Shown here: one piece after another, positions 9,165-18,224 of the stretch
Numbering within the stretch: position 1 is the stretch's first letter
Layout: each line of letters opens with the position of its first letter
NCBI GenBank assembly: GCA_021733795.1
Contig: JAIPKB010000001.1
Span: 1-64,000 of the forward strand
Source: Akkermansiaceae bacterium
GTDB taxonomy: Bacteria; Verrucomicrobiota; Verrucomicrobiia; Verrucomicrobiales; Akkermansiaceae
Length of the DNA stretch: 64,000 nt
Direction: 5' to 3'
The notes under the pieces: model-generated
Database searches by the model: none
What the model was told of the DNA's origin: nothing
What the model saw: only the letters and a program-made list of their open reading frames with translations
Position numbers and translations under genes: made by a program

Positions 9165-9460
9165 GCGCGTTCATTCTGAACGCTGAGTCAGGCGGACATG
9201 CTGTCCGCTGCGGTGGCGGTGAGTCCGCCGCGCGTCCGCCGCGCCCGACAGCATGTCGGTCCCACATAGCCGACAGGATGTCGGCGCCCCGCGCGTTCAT
9301 TCTGAACGCTGAGTCAGGCGGACATGCTGTCCGCTGCGGTGGCGGTGAGTCCACCGCGCGTCCGCCGCGCCCGACAGCATGTCGGTCCCACATAGCCGAC
9401 AGGATGTCGGCGCCCCGCGCGTTCATTCTGAACGCTGAGTCAGGCGGACATGCTGTCCGC
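9165..9460. repeat. 126-bp tandem repeat (2.35 copies) of short palindromes
   Basis: Units begin at 9165, 9291 and 9417 (the last is partial, 44 bases), exactly 126 bases apart. Each full unit holds four palindromes with three-base loops: GCGTTCA-TTC-TGAACGC, GGACA-TGC-TGTCC, CCGACA-GCA-TGTCGG and GCCGACA-GGA-TGTCGGC. Only rare single-base differences separate the two full copies. The block fills most of the 350 bases between the oxidoreductase and the helicase, both of which end here (convergent). The first palindrome recurs alone at about 26987-27005. REP/BIME-like dispersed elements are the closest known type. Confidence 0.85.
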
Positions 9461-9504
9461 CGGGCATTCCCGATAGAGGGTGCTCGATCTCCACCCCCCC
9501 ATCT

Positions 9505-12078
9505 TCAACCTTCCCCTTCACCCAGCGCTTCCAACCTAAGCACCGGGGTGCGGGTGCGGTTGGATTTCGCCAAATCCAGGGTGAGCCACAGCGCCCAATC
9601 GTTCGCTTCGTCCGGATCCACCAGCGTCTGGGTGATCGGTAGCACGCCGCGAAGATCATTGGGCCCGGGCAACTCGGGAATGTGGGTGTGGCGCTGGTTG
9701 CGCGCCTCGGGATCCAGGCGGATCCGGTCGTAGGCCGCATGATAGGCGTCCAACCGGGATTGCAGGCGCTCCACCGACCACGGCCGCCCGGCCGAGTCCT
9801 CCGGCTCCAACAAACCAAGGGCGGTTTCCGGCTGGTTGCGGGAAAGCGCGGTGACCAGCGTGAGCAGGTGGTTTCGAACATGCCTGACCAACCCGGGCCG
9901 GTGCTGGCAGAACGGCACCAGCGGCGCAGGCGGAGGGGAGGCGGATGGCGTCGCCGCCGGCGGGGCCGGCCGGCCGAGCCGCTGCCATTCCTGCAACAGA
10001 CTCGAGTCGGTGTGCCGCACGATGTTTTCCAGAAACGCCTCGGCGTCCTCCACTGTCTCGGTTTTCGCCGCTTCCGGGATGGTTTGGGAAAGCACCTTGT
10101 ACACCTCGTTGAGGTGCCGCAGCAGGACCGCCTCGGCGCGCTCCAGCTTGTAGGTCTTGATGTAGTCCTCAAAGGACTGGTAATTCTCCAACATCTCGCG
10201 GGCGATCGACTTGGGCCGGACGTTCTCCTGCTTCAGATAGGGATGGCGGAGCAGAAACGCATTGAACGCGGTGTAGATGAAATCCCGGCCCGGCATCGGC
10301 CACTCCACCTCATCCAGCCGCGCGATCCGTTCCTCGTATTCCACCCCTTCGTCCTTCAGCCGGGCCATCAACTCGGATTTCAGCAGATCCACCTGCTTGC
10401 GCAGGATGATGTCCGGATTCTCCAGCACCGCCTCGATCAGCGACACCAGGTTGAGCGCGTAGTCGGGTGCCTCGGGGTCGAGCTGTGGCAGGGTGTCGAT
10501 CAACCACAGGCTGAGCGCGTGGTTGATCGAGAAATCCTCCGGCAGCGAAACATCCACCACCACCTTGTTAGGACCGGTCCGTTCGGCGGGCAGCACGATG
10601 TGGAGGATGCGCGCGCCGAGCAGGCCGCGGAACAGCTCGAACGCCCGCCGGCCCAGCGCCTTGCGCCGGCGGGGTGCCTCATGGCAGGTGCGGAGCAGGT
10701 CGCGCATCGCCGCGCAACCGTCCTCGCCGGTCCGTGAGAGGATGTTGAGCAGCGTGTGGTGGGCCACGGAGAAGCTGGAAACCAGCGGCTCCGGTGGTGC
10801 GGCGCGGAGCCGCTCGAAGGTGGCCTCGTCCCAATGGACATATCCGCGCTCGGGTGGCTTGCGTTTGACGAAGGTCCGCTTTTTGTTCGGGTTGGCGGCC
10901 GCCTTGCCGGCCAGCCTGAGGTTTTCGACGACGTGCTCGGGGGCCTGGGCCACCACGTAGCCGATCGTATCGAACCCGCGCCGGCCCGCCCGCCCGCAGA
11001 CCTGGCGGAACTCGCGGGCGCTGAGGATTCGGCTACTACGTCCATCGTATTTGCACAGCCCGGTGAGCATCACGGTGCGGATCGGCACATTGACACCGAC
11101 GCCGAGGGTGTCTGTGCCACAGACCACCTTGAGCAGTCCCCGGCCGGTGAGTTTCTCCACCAGCAAGCGGTATTTGGGCAACAGTCCGGCGTGGTGGATG
11201 CCGATTCCGTGGCGCAGGGTCTTGGCCAGTTCGCGACCGTAGGGACTGCGGAAATCCGCGTCCTCCAGCGCGCGGGCGATGGCGGCCTTTTCCTCCTTGC
11301 TGCAGACATTGGTGGAGAGCAGGTTGCCGGCGGTATCCGCACAGGCCTTCTGGGTGAAATGTACCAGATAGATCGGCGCACGCCCGTCCTCCACCAGTCG
11401 CGCCACCCGCTCTTGCAGCAAAATCGTCGAGTAGGAAAACTCCAGCGGCACCGGCCGGTGGTCCGACTTCACCAGCACCGTGGAGGCCCCGGTTAGCTGG
11501 GTCAGCGCCTTGGAAAACACGGTGGAATCCCCGAGGGTGGCGGACATCAACAAAAACCGCGCCCGGGACAAGATCAGCAACGGGATCTGCCACGCCGCAC
11601 CACGTTCAGGATCGGCGTAGTAGTGGAACTCATCCATGATCACATCGTCCACCGGAGTTGCGGCCCCCTCGCGCAGGGCCTGGTTGGCCAGGATTTCCGC
11701 CGTGCAGCATATCACCGGAGCCTCTGGATTGACCGTGGCATCGCCGGTGATCATGCCCACGTGCGCCGGCCCGAAAATCCGGCACAAGGCGAGGAATTTT
11801 TCATTGGCCAGCGCCTTGATCGGCACCGTGTAATACGAACGCCGCCCCTGGCAGAGCGATTTGAACTGCAGCGCCAGCGCCACCAGGGTCTTGCCGGAGC
11901 CGGTGGGTGTGTCCAAGATCACGTTGTTGCCCTGAAACAACTCCAGCACCGCCTCTTCCTGATGGGGATAGGGCTCAATCTCAGCGGCAACAAGGTATTC
12001 GAGAAACGCATTGAGGATGTCATCCGCAGAGGCGGATGGCGGCAGCCTGCCTGGATCGAGCGGGGCGGTTCCGGTCAT
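9505..12078 (-). CDS. Ski2-like DExH-box helicase with DUF3516-type C terminus
   Basis: An 857-residue superfamily II helicase, presumably acting on RNA in the cytoplasm. Visible motifs: Walker A TPTGSGKT (57-64), DEFH (149-152), LMSATLG (177-183) and motif [14 protein letters not shown]. The long helical C-terminal part resembles the DUF3516 region found after this helicase type in actinobacteria and verrucomicrobia. The ATG at 12078 lies five bases after the stop of the DeoR regulator and follows an AAGGGGTG ribosome-binding stretch. The two genes are therefore probably cotranscribed, which is unusual for a housekeeping helicase. Confidence 0.87.
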   Translation of the reverse strand: MTGTAPLDPGRLPPSASADDILNAFLEYLVAAEIEPYPHQEEAVLELFQGNNVILDTPTGSGKTLVALALQFKSLCQGRRSYYTVPIKALANEKFLALCRIFGPAHVGMITGDATVNPEAPVICCTAEILANQALREGAATPVDDVIMDEFHYYADPERGAAWQIPLLILSRARFLLMSATLGDSTVFSKALTQLTGASTVLVKSDHRPVPLEFSYSTILLQERVARLVEDGRAPIYLVHFTQKACADTAGNLLSTNVCSKEEKAAIARALEDADFRSPYGRELAKTLRHGIGIHHAGLLPKYRLLVEKLTGRGLLKVVCGTDTLGVGVNVPIRTVMLTGLCKYDGRSSRILSAREFRQVCGRAGRRGFDTIGYVVAQAPEHVVENLRLAGKAAANPNKKRTFVKRKPPERGYVHWDEATFERLRAAPPEPLVSSFSVAHHTLLNILSRTGEDGCAAMRDLLRTCHEAPRRRKALGRRAFELFRGLLGARILHIVLPAERTGPNKVVVDVSLPEDFSINHALSLWLIDTLPQLDPEAPDYALNLVSLIEAVLENPDIILRKQVDLLKSELMARLKDEGVEYEERIARLDEVEWPMPGRDFIYTAFNAFLLRHPYLKQENVRPKSIAREMLENYQSFEDYIKTYKLERAEAVLLRHLNEVYKVLSQTIPEAAKTETVEDAEAFLENIVRHTDSSLLQEWQRLGRPAPPAATPSASPPPAPLVPFCQHRPGLVRHVRNHLLTLVTALSRNQPETALGLLEPEDSAGRPWSVERLQSRLDAYHAAYDRIRLDPEARNQRHTHIPELPGPNDLRGVLPITQTLVDPDEANDWALWLTLDLAKSNRTRTPVLRLEALGEGEG

Positions 12079-12083
12079 CGGGT

Positions 12084-12842
12084 TCACCCCTTCAGGACCT
12101 CCACGCCCATGCCTTCCAACTCCATGACAAATTCCGGATCCGCCGCCGCGTCGGTGATCAGGCAACTCAGGGAGGTGGTTTTCCCAAAGAAAAACGCCGA
12201 TTTCTGACCAAGTTTGGTGTGGTCCGCCAACAGCACCACATCCTGCGCGCAGGCAATCACCCGCTCCTTGAATGCCGCCTGCCGCGAGTTGCGCTCGCTC
12301 ACCCCGCGCTCCAGGTGCAATCCGTTGCCAGAGAAAAACAGCCGGTTGATATTGTAGCGGTGCAGCGACTTATCGGCGATCACACCGATGAACGACCGCG
12401 ACCTCGCCTCATAAACCCCACCCGTGCAGATCAGGTCGATCTGCGACCGATCCGCCAGTGCGGCCACCACATTCATCGCGTTGGTCAGCACCGTCAGCGG
12501 CACCTCCGGCAGATAGCGGGTCAGCGTCAGCGCGGTGGAACTGGCATCCAGAAAAATCGTCTCATTCGGCTGGATCCGTTTGGCCGCCAGCTTGGCAATC
12601 GCCTGCTTTTCGCTGCGTCGCACCGCCTGCCGCTCGGTGAACGGCTGGTCTTCACGGATTCGCTCCGGCTTGCTCGCCCCGCCGTGGATCCGCAGCAACA
12701 TCCCGCGTCTCTCCAACACCTCGAAGTCCTTGCGCACCGTCTCATCGGTCACATCCAACAACCCGGCCGTCTCGGCGGTTCGCAGGGAACCCGAGGTTCG
12801 AAGTAGTTCAAGAATCAGCTTCTGTCGGTCGATCGCCAGCAT
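12084..12842 (-). CDS. DeoR/GlpR-family transcriptional regulator
   Basis: A 252-residue regulator with an N-terminal winged helix (about residues 5-58, ending in the family signature LLRIHGGAS) and a C-terminal DeoR sensor domain of the ribose-5-phosphate-isomerase-like fold ([15 protein letters not shown], later [17 protein letters not shown] and DHTKLGQKS). Such regulators usually sense a phosphorylated sugar. Its operon target is not evident: the gene directly downstream is a helicase and no sugar operon is adjacent. I start at the ATG at 12842, because the open frame upstream adds nothing family-like. Confidence 0.87.
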   Translation of the reverse strand: MLAIDRQKLILELLRTSGSLRTAETAGLLDVTDETVRKDFEVLERRGMLLRIHGGASKPERIREDQPFTERQAVRRSEKQAIAKLAAKRIQPNETIFLDASSTALTLTRYLPEVPLTVLTNAMNVVAALADRSQIDLICTGGVYEARSRSFIGVIADKSLHRYNINRLFFSGNGLHLERGVSERNSRQAAFKERVIACAQDVVLLADHTKLGQKSAFFFGKTTSLSCLITDAAADPEFVMELEGMGVEVLKG

Positions 12843-13048
12843 GGTGTTGGGGTTGGTGCTTCCCGCAGCATCCCGGCCAATGCCCGGTCCGGTCAAGGAA
12901 AATCTGCTGGGGCGCTTCCCCTGAGCGTCAGGTTGAGGGAACGAGAAAGAATCCGCCAAGCGGGCACTTCAACAATCATCAGTTATCAATCGAATGCTGA
13001 GTCGCAAGAAGTTCATGCAAGGGGTGGAAGTAGGATTGGCGGGTGGGA

Positions 13049-13747
13049 TCAGGGAGCGGTGTAGATCATCCAGATACCACCCAACACGACGAGCGCGCCA
13101 CACCCGCCCTTGAGTCGGGTAACGGCCTTGGAATTTTCGTTCCAATTGAGGAATTTCTGCACCCCCTCGGTGGAGGTGCCGGCCAGCACGATCACCGAGC
13201 AGTGGCCGATGCCGTAAGCCAGCAGCAATGACGCACCATACCACGGGGCGGTTTGTGCCAGCTTGAAGGTTACCCCCAGCATCGGAGCCATGTAGGCAAA
13301 GGTGCAAGGCCCAAGCGCCACCCCGAACACCAACCCGAGAATGAATGCCGCCAGCGCCCCCTTGCGCTGCATACCGATCCGACCCGGTCCGGAGAAGGGC
13401 AGCGGAATCGCTCCTAGCAAATGCAAGCCGACCACGAAGAAGATCAGTGCGACAAAGTAATTTCCGTAGCGGCCGACGTCGCCCAGCATCCGGCCGGCAC
13501 CCGCGGTGATTCCGCCAATCGCGGCGATGGTGACCAGAATGCCGATCGCAAACAAGGTCGAGGTCCAGAACGCCCGCCGGGTGCTCACTGGCCCCTGCTC
13601 GCTGATAAACCCGACAATGAGGGGAATGCTCGCCAGGTGGCACGGGCTGAGCACGATACTGAGGATACCCCACGCCACGGCGGCACCCAGCGCAATCAGT
13701 GGTGCGCCTTCGACGGCATGGCTGAGATTGGTGAAAAGCTCTTGCAT
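13049..13747 (-). CDS. ccdA: CcdA-like thiol-disulfide transmembrane protein
   Basis: A 232-residue inner-membrane protein with about six hydrophobic segments. The two redox Cys expected of CcdA are present: C36 in LSPCHLASIP and C148 in LGPCTFAYMAP. CcdA carries electrons from cytoplasmic thioredoxin to periplasmic thiol proteins. It is the last gene of a seven-gene minus-strand run containing two thioredoxin-fold proteins, which could be its partners. A gap of 45 bases separates it from the FmdE-like gene upstream. Confidence 0.87.
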   Translation of the reverse strand: MQELFTNLSHAVEGAPLIALGAAVAWGILSIVLSPCHLASIPLIVGFISEQGPVSTRRAFWTSTLFAIGILVTIAAIGGITAGAGRMLGDVGRYGNYFVALIFFVVGLHLLGAIPLPFSGPGRIGMQRKGALAAFILGLVFGVALGPCTFAYMAPMLGVTFKLAQTAPWYGASLLLAYGIGHCSVIVLAGTSTEGVQKFLNWNENSKAVTRLKGGCGALVVLGGIWMIYTAP

Positions 13748-13792
13748 TGGTGGGTTTGGGGGAATTCGGTCGTGCTTTGTGGCAGCAGTTGG

Positions 13793-14629
13793 CTACCTGA
13801 GGTCGCGGTTGATGATGTCTCCGCGTCCGCCGTAAAGATCATTGAATTGAAACCGGTAGCCAGGTCGCGGCGCAAGCACGAGCAAGACATCGGGCGGGGT
13901 GTTGAGAAGATGGCGGATCAAATCATTTGCCATCGCCTCGAAGCGGTCCACATCAGCAGGATCCACCGGCTGGCCATTGGCCCGCAGGTCACGAATCCGC
14001 TTCTCCAGTGCCGCCAATGCCTCCGGAAACACACCCGGTTTGAGCCGCACCTCCCAGGCTTCGTTGGTGGAGATCTTCTGGACGATAAAGCCATCGCCCA
14101 CCGCGGAATCCACGCGCAGCGTCTGGAAGTTGATCCGGGCACCGGTCAGCCAGGCGGCGGCATCCATCCAACAAGGGCCATTCTTCGAGACGATCCGCAG
14201 GTCTGTCCGATCCACCACTCCGTCGGGAAAGAGTCGCAGCAACGCGGCTTTGAGTTCCACGAAGCTGATGACCAGGCCGTCGCAAAGGTGGCCGTGCATC
14301 CGGGCAAGATCCTTGAGGCTGATTTCCTTCGGGCTGGCGGAGAGCCGGCCCAAGGCGCTTTGGGTATCGCGCACAAGGACCGGTTGGTTGAATTCGGCGC
14401 TGTTCGCCCACTCCGGAAAGAAATCATCCGCGGGCCTCACGAGGTTCTCATCACCGCCGCCATCCTTTGGCGGCTCCGTTCCGGGCGGCAGAGTGGCGGC
14501 ACTGGCAAACGGGGCACAGCAGGGCGCTCCACCCGCAGATATCTTTTGCGGCCCCAGCCGGTCATGGAGAATGGCCAGGGCGGCAAACACCACCACTCCA
14601 ATCAGGATGTTGCCACGGTTTGGTTTCAT
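13793..14629 (-). CDS. FmdE-like (formylmethanofuran dehydrogenase subunit E family) protein, membrane-anchored
   Basis: A 278-residue protein with an N-terminal membrane anchor or signal (residues 8-22), a C37-C38 pair, and the FmdE hallmark HGHLCDG at 112-118, which in this family coordinates metal. No methanofuran genes are present, so the name gives the fold only. Its start ATG overlaps the stop of the thioredoxin upstream (ATGA at 14626-14629), so the two are translationally coupled. Sitting among a permease, thioredoxins and CcdA, it may bind or reduce a metal or metalloid species outside the cytoplasm (inference). Confidence 0.72.
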   Translation of the reverse strand: MKPNRGNILIGVVVFAALAILHDRLGPQKISAGGAPCCAPFASAATLPPGTEPPKDGGGDENLVRPADDFFPEWANSAEFNQPVLVRDTQSALGRLSASPKEISLKDLARMHGHLCDGLVISFVELKAALLRLFPDGVVDRTDLRIVSKNGPCWMDAAAWLTGARINFQTLRVDSAVGDGFIVQKISTNEAWEVRLKPGVFPEALAALEKRIRDLRANGQPVDPADVDRFEAMANDLIRHLLNTPPDVLLVLAPRPGYRFQFNDLYGGRGDIINRDLR

Positions 14630-15225
14630 GTTGAAGTAGCTGTGGGGCAGGCAAAGGCATGCTGCTCGGCGTGGTCTTTCCCCAACGGCATCTTGGGATC
14701 AATGGTTCGGTCGCCCATGAAACAGACGCTGTCAGGCGGGCGGGTATCAGCGGCCACCGGGGTCTCGCGCACGATGCCTGCGGAGGGCTTGCCGCCGCTG
14801 AGGTCCACGCCCAGTTCCTTCCACTTGGCGAGGATGTCCTCCTTGCCGAAAAAACCGGTGTGCCGGAATAACTCCTTGCCCTCGGCATCAAAGAAGATCT
14901 GGGTGGGAATCATCTCCACTCCATATTCCTTGCCGGCGTCTTCATTCTGCCAGACGTCAATGAACTCAACCGTCATTTTGCCGGCATATTCCTTCTTCAG
15001 CTCCTCCAGGATCGGAACCATCATTTTGCAGGGAATGCACTTGCCCGCCCCGAGATCCAAGAGCTTTGGCAGCTTGGCGTCGGCGGCGGGTGGCGTTGAA
15101 TCCGTGGCGACCACCGGAGTGGTGGGATTCGAGCTGTTGTGCGATTTGCTGTTTTTAAGGACCACGGCAGCCGCAGCAGCGGCCACGACGGCTAGTACGA
15201 CAGCGATTTTGGCAGGTGCTTTCAT
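14626..15225 (-). CDS. membrane-anchored thioredoxin-fold protein
   Basis: A 199-residue protein: an N-terminal hydrophobic anchor (residues 7-23), a linker rich in Ser/Thr/Pro, then a thioredoxin fold with active site C63-I-P-C66 and the cis-Pro region MIPTQIF (P107). Residues beyond about 150 form an extra tail containing two more Cys (SVCFMGD and FACPT) that ordinary thioredoxins lack. It is probably periplasm-facing and re-reduced through CcdA. Its stop overlaps the next start. Confidence 0.83.
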   Translation of the reverse strand: MKAPAKIAVVLAVVAAAAAAVVLKNSKSHNSSNPTTPVVATDSTPPAADAKLPKLLDLGAGKCIPCKMMVPILEELKKEYAGKMTVEFIDVWQNEDAGKEYGVEMIPTQIFFDAEGKELFRHTGFFGKEDILAKWKELGVDLSGGKPSAGIVRETPVAADTRPPDSVCFMGDRTIDPKMPLGKDHAEQHAFACPTATST

Positions 15226-15248
15226 AGGAAGTCAGGAAAAGGATTGGT

Positions 15249-16025
15249 TCACGGTTTGATTTTTTGATAGATCGCGGGCAGGGTGGTGCGATACGCCTCG
15301 GCCACCTGCGGTTCCATCGCGGCGAGCGGCTTGACGGGAATAAGGTCCATCACTTCGGCGGGACTCAGGCCGGACTCCAACAGGGTTTGTGTCGCCCCGC
15401 TGACCATGCTTGCGAGTGCGGAGGTGGTTTCCAAGTCGTCGAGCCCGAACCCGGCGGCCAGTTCCCGCAGGAGTTGCAATTGAAACCAAAAGTAGGTGGG
15501 GCCCATGGCGGTGACCACCGCGTAGGCTTCGAGTTTCTCCTCCGCCACTTCCGGGAACTTCCCGAGCGAAGCGAACAGGTTGGTGAGTTGGGCCTTCTCC
15601 GGGCCTCCAAGCGCACTACCGAAGGCCACCGGATTGAAGCCCGCGCCGAGAATCGATGGGGCATTGGGAATGAACCGGGCCAACCGCGCAAAGCCACCGA
15701 GCAACTCGGTGAGCCTGGCGATCGTGAACTTGGGTGCCAGCGACACCATGATCGTTTCCGGCATCAGGTGGTTGCGAAGGCCTGCCGTCACCTCCGCGAT
15801 CAGTGGTGGATGCACTGCCAGAAACACGAGATCCTGCCGTGCGGCGACGGCATTGTCCGGCGTGGTGAGAACCTCCGGGAAGTGCGACTTCAGGACGTCG
15901 AGAACATTCGCGTCGGGATCGCTGACGATGACGTCGGGCGGCATCTGCCCCGCCCGCGACCAGCCTTCCAGAAAAATGCGGGTGATGCGTCCGCCGCCGA
16001 TGAATCCGATGGTTGGTGAGATCAT
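15249..16025 (-). CDS. ProC-like pyrroline-5-carboxylate reductase-family oxidoreductase
   Basis: A 258-residue protein with an N-terminal Rossmann motif (TIGFIGGGRITR, residues 5-14) and the helical C-terminal half of P5C reductases (AVVTAMGPTYFWFQLQLL, then SGATQTLLESG). In ProC this enzyme makes proline with NAD(P)H. Lying inside a thiol-redox and permease operon, without proline genes, it may have another imine or F420-like substrate (inference). It starts 21 bases after the small thioredoxin. Without alignment I cannot say whether every ProC substrate residue is kept. Confidence 0.75.
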   Translation of the reverse strand: MISPTIGFIGGGRITRIFLEGWSRAGQMPPDVIVSDPDANVLDVLKSHFPEVLTTPDNAVAARQDLVFLAVHPPLIAEVTAGLRNHLMPETIMVSLAPKFTIARLTELLGGFARLARFIPNAPSILGAGFNPVAFGSALGGPEKAQLTNLFASLGKFPEVAEEKLEAYAVVTAMGPTYFWFQLQLLRELAAGFGLDDLETTSALASMVSGATQTLLESGLSPAEVMDLIPVKPLAAMEPQVAEAYRTTLPAIYQKIKP

Positions 16026-16046
16026 GGGATGGGATTGGGTTCGTGG

Positions 16047-16277
16047 CTATTGCAGCAGGGCCTTCACTTCGGCCAGGGTCGGCAGCTTGCCAGATAATTT
16101 GATGGTGCCGTCCACGGCGAGTGCGGGCGTCATCATTACGCCCAGGGCCATGATTTGTTTGAGGTCGCTGACCTTGGTGATTTCGGCGGTGATGCCGAGT
16201 TCTGCAACCGCCTGGGCGGTGAGTTGCGCGAGGGTGTTGCATTTGTGGCAGCCTGGGCCAATGACTTGGATCTTCAT
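16047..16277 (-). CDS. small thioredoxin-like redox protein (MTH895/TM0996 type)
   Basis: A 76-residue protein with the motif GPGCHKC (C10-x-x-C13) and the TPALAVDG segment typical of tiny thioredoxin folds annotated as redox-active disulfide protein 2. These are very often encoded beside ArsP/DUF318 permeases and ArsR regulators, exactly as here: the permease ends 26 bases upstream. It is presumably cytoplasmic, handing reducing equivalents to the permease or its cargo (inference). Confidence 0.85.
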   Translation of the reverse strand: MKIQVIGPGCHKCNTLAQLTAQAVAELGITAEITKVSDLKQIMALGVMMTPALAVDGTIKLSGKLPTLAEVKALLQ

Positions 16278-16303
16278 GTGCTTATTGTTTTGTGGGTTGG
16301 TAT

Positions 16304-17641
16304 TTAGTTTGGAAACAGCGCTCCGTAGAGCATTCCGGTGAAAGTTGCCATGACGACGACCAGCGCCACATAGACGGCGGTCTTTTTGGTTCCCATGATG
16401 CTGCGGAGCACCAGCATGCTCGGCAGCGACAGCGCGGGACCAGCGAGCAGCAGGGACAGCGCCGGGCCTTTCCCCATCCCGGAACCGAGCAGCCCTTGCA
16501 GGATCGGCACCTCGGTCAGGGTGGCGAAATACATGAATGCGCCCACCACCGAGGCAAACAAGTTTGACGAAAACGAATTGCCGCCCACCGCCTGGCTGAC
16601 CCACTCGGAGGGAATCACCCCCTCCTGTCCCGGACGGCCCAACAGGATGCCGGAGACAAACACCCCGGCAATCAACAACGGAAAAATCTGTTTCGTCAGC
16701 GTCCAGGTCGCGTCGAGCCACTCGTGGCCCTCACCGGGGGTCCGCACACAGATGATTGTCAGACCCGTGCAACCAACGACGAAGGCCGCCAACGGCGCGG
16801 CCGGCCACAGGATGGCGGCGGCGGTAACCGCAACGGTCGTCCAGGCCAGGCCGCCCCAGCGGAACCCAAACCAGAGGCCGAGGGACGCCCCCAAGCCAAG
16901 CGCAAACCCGCTGCTGATCGGCCATTTCCAAACAAAAATCGTGGCCCAGAGACCGGTGGCTTCCACCGGTTTGCTCCAATTGGCGAACACCAGCACGCCA
17001 ACCATGCTGGCGAAGAACGCGACGGTCTGCCACAGCGGTCGCCCGCGCTCTGCCTCCGGCATCTCGATGGCGGCGTCGGCGCGCTCTTGTTCCTCGCGGC
17101 GGAACACCCAATGCATCGCCAGCCCAATCACGCTGCTGAACACCACCGCCCCAAGAGCACGGCCGAATCCCAATTCGAAGCCGAGAATACGGGCGGTCAT
17201 CACGATCGCCAGCACATTGATGGCCGGGCCGGAATACAGGAACGCCGTCGCCGGACCGAGCCCCGCGCCGCGCTTCCAAATGCCGCCGAACAGCGGCAGC
17301 ACCGTGCAGGAACAGACCGCCAGAATGGTGCCGGAGACCGAGGCCACCCCATAGGCCATTGGCTTCGACGCCTTGGGACCTAAATAGCGCATCACCGCCG
17401 CCTGGTTGACAAACACACTGATGCCGCCCGCGATGAACAGCGCTGGAATGAGGCACAGCAAAACATGTTCCTGAGCATACCATTTGGCCAATTCCAGCCC
17501 CTCCTTGAGCGCGTTGTCAAAGCGCGGCACTCCCACCGGTAGGTAGAAAAGCCCCAAAAACAGCGCCACAAACCCCGCCAGGATCGCAAGTTCCCTGCGC
17601 CAGGTTCCCGTCCCGTCATTCGTTTCACAGGTGCCGTTCAT
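16304..17641 (-). CDS. ArsP/DUF318-type permease
   Basis: A 445-residue membrane protein with eight or more hydrophobic segments. It carries the Cys pair of the family in AVCSCTVLPLFGG (C110, C112) and the second-half repeat SLLLAGPALSLPSMLVL. Some members export trivalent organoarsenicals; others are uncharacterised, so substrate is open. The ATG at 17641 lies 83 bases after the arsR stop, a gap holding a GCGAATTCGC palindrome, so the permease may have its own ArsR-controlled promoter. Confidence 0.85.
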   Translation of the reverse strand: MNGTCETNDGTGTWRRELAILAGFVALFLGLFYLPVGVPRFDNALKEGLELAKWYAQEHVLLCLIPALFIAGGISVFVNQAAVMRYLGPKASKPMAYGVASVSGTILAVCSCTVLPLFGGIWKRGAGLGPATAFLYSGPAINVLAIVMTARILGFELGFGRALGAVVFSSVIGLAMHWVFRREEQERADAAIEMPEAERGRPLWQTVAFFASMVGVLVFANWSKPVEATGLWATIFVWKWPISSGFALGLGASLGLWFGFRWGGLAWTTVAVTAAAILWPAAPLAAFVVGCTGLTIICVRTPGEGHEWLDATWTLTKQIFPLLIAGVFVSGILLGRPGQEGVIPSEWVSQAVGGNSFSSNLFASVVGAFMYFATLTEVPILQGLLGSGMGKGPALSLLLAGPALSLPSMLVLRSIMGTKKTAVYVALVVVMATFTGMLYGALFPN

Positions 17642-17666
17642 AGTTGGCCGATCTTGATTTGTTGGT

Positions 17667-17683
17667 TTCGCGAATTCGCTGAA
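17667..17683 (-). promoter_or_regulatory. candidate second ArsR operator before the permease
   Basis: The sequence TTCGCGAATTCGCTGAA contains the perfect 10-base palindrome GCGAATTCGC (17670-17679) and shares the half-site TTCGCGA with the palindrome in front of arsR at 18104-18119. It sits 26 bases before the permease start. Confidence 0.5.
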
Positions 17684-17724
17684 GATTTGGATGACGCTTG
17701 GTTGGAGGTGATTACAGAGGGGGT

Positions 17725-18093
17725 TCAGGCACAACAGGCGATCCGGAGTGTTTGCACCGCTTCCCCGGCATCCACCCGGTTGATGCATTCGGCAAACGAG
17801 AGCACGCAGGGGAAGGTGAGGTGATAGAAGATCTGCTGGCCGCGCCGCTCGTCGCGAATCAGGCCGGCATGCCGGAGCACCGTCAGGTGGCGCGAGGCGG
17901 TCGAAGCCGCGCACCCGGCCACCGTGGCCAATTCGCAGGCGCACACCTCGCCATGACCCAAGGCATGGACAATCGCCATCCGTCCCGGATGCCCGAGCGC
18001 CTTGAAAATCTCGGCCTGGCGCTTGAGGACCACCTTGGCCGTCTTCGTCGATTTCCCCGCCAAACCTGGAATCTTCTTCGCGCCGCGCTGCAT
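17725..18093 (-). CDS. arsR: ArsR-family metalloregulator
   Basis: A 122-residue winged-helix repressor. The DNA-binding helix region (STASRHLTVLRHAGLI, about 64-79) follows a C51-A-C53-E-L motif in the position of the ELCVCDL metal-binding helix of As/Cd-sensing ArsR proteins; C61 and a C-terminal ACC may add ligands. The rather long C-terminal tail keeps Cys near FPCVLSFAECIN. I start at the ATG at 18093, 10 bases after a perfect inverted repeat, which fits autorepression. First gene of the seven-gene run. Confidence 0.87.
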   Translation of the reverse strand: MQRGAKKIPGLAGKSTKTAKVVLKRQAEIFKALGHPGRMAIVHALGHGEVCACELATVAGCAASTASRHLTVLRHAGLIRDERRGQQIFYHLTFPCVLSFAECINRVDAGEAVQTLRIACCA

Positions 18094-18103
18094 GGCACAA
18101 GTA

Positions 18104-18119
18104 TTCGCGATTTCGCGAA
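18104..18119 (-). promoter_or_regulatory. candidate ArsR operator (perfect inverted repeat)
   Basis: Arms TTCGCGA and TCGCGAA flank TT, a 16-base perfect palindrome ending 10 bases before the arsR start codon. A related site lies before the permease. Position, symmetry and the repeated half-site make it the best operator candidate in the window. Confidence 0.65.
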
Positions 18120-18224
18120 ATACGCAAGGATTATGTTTGGAAATTTCCAGAGAGTCCCCGGAGGCGGCGTGGAAGGCGCTGTGACCGAGTGGGTGACGGG
18201 TTGCCAAACGAGGGTTTGGCGGTG

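Noticed and set aside
9165-9460. CRISPR array
   Set aside because: The unit is 126 bases of palindromes in direct tandem with no unique spacers and no cas genes nearby.
13421-15259. 612-residue open frame on the plus strand
   Set aside because: It runs antisense to CcdA, the FmdE-like gene and thioredoxin, all of which have clear family motifs; high GC content leaves antisense frames open.
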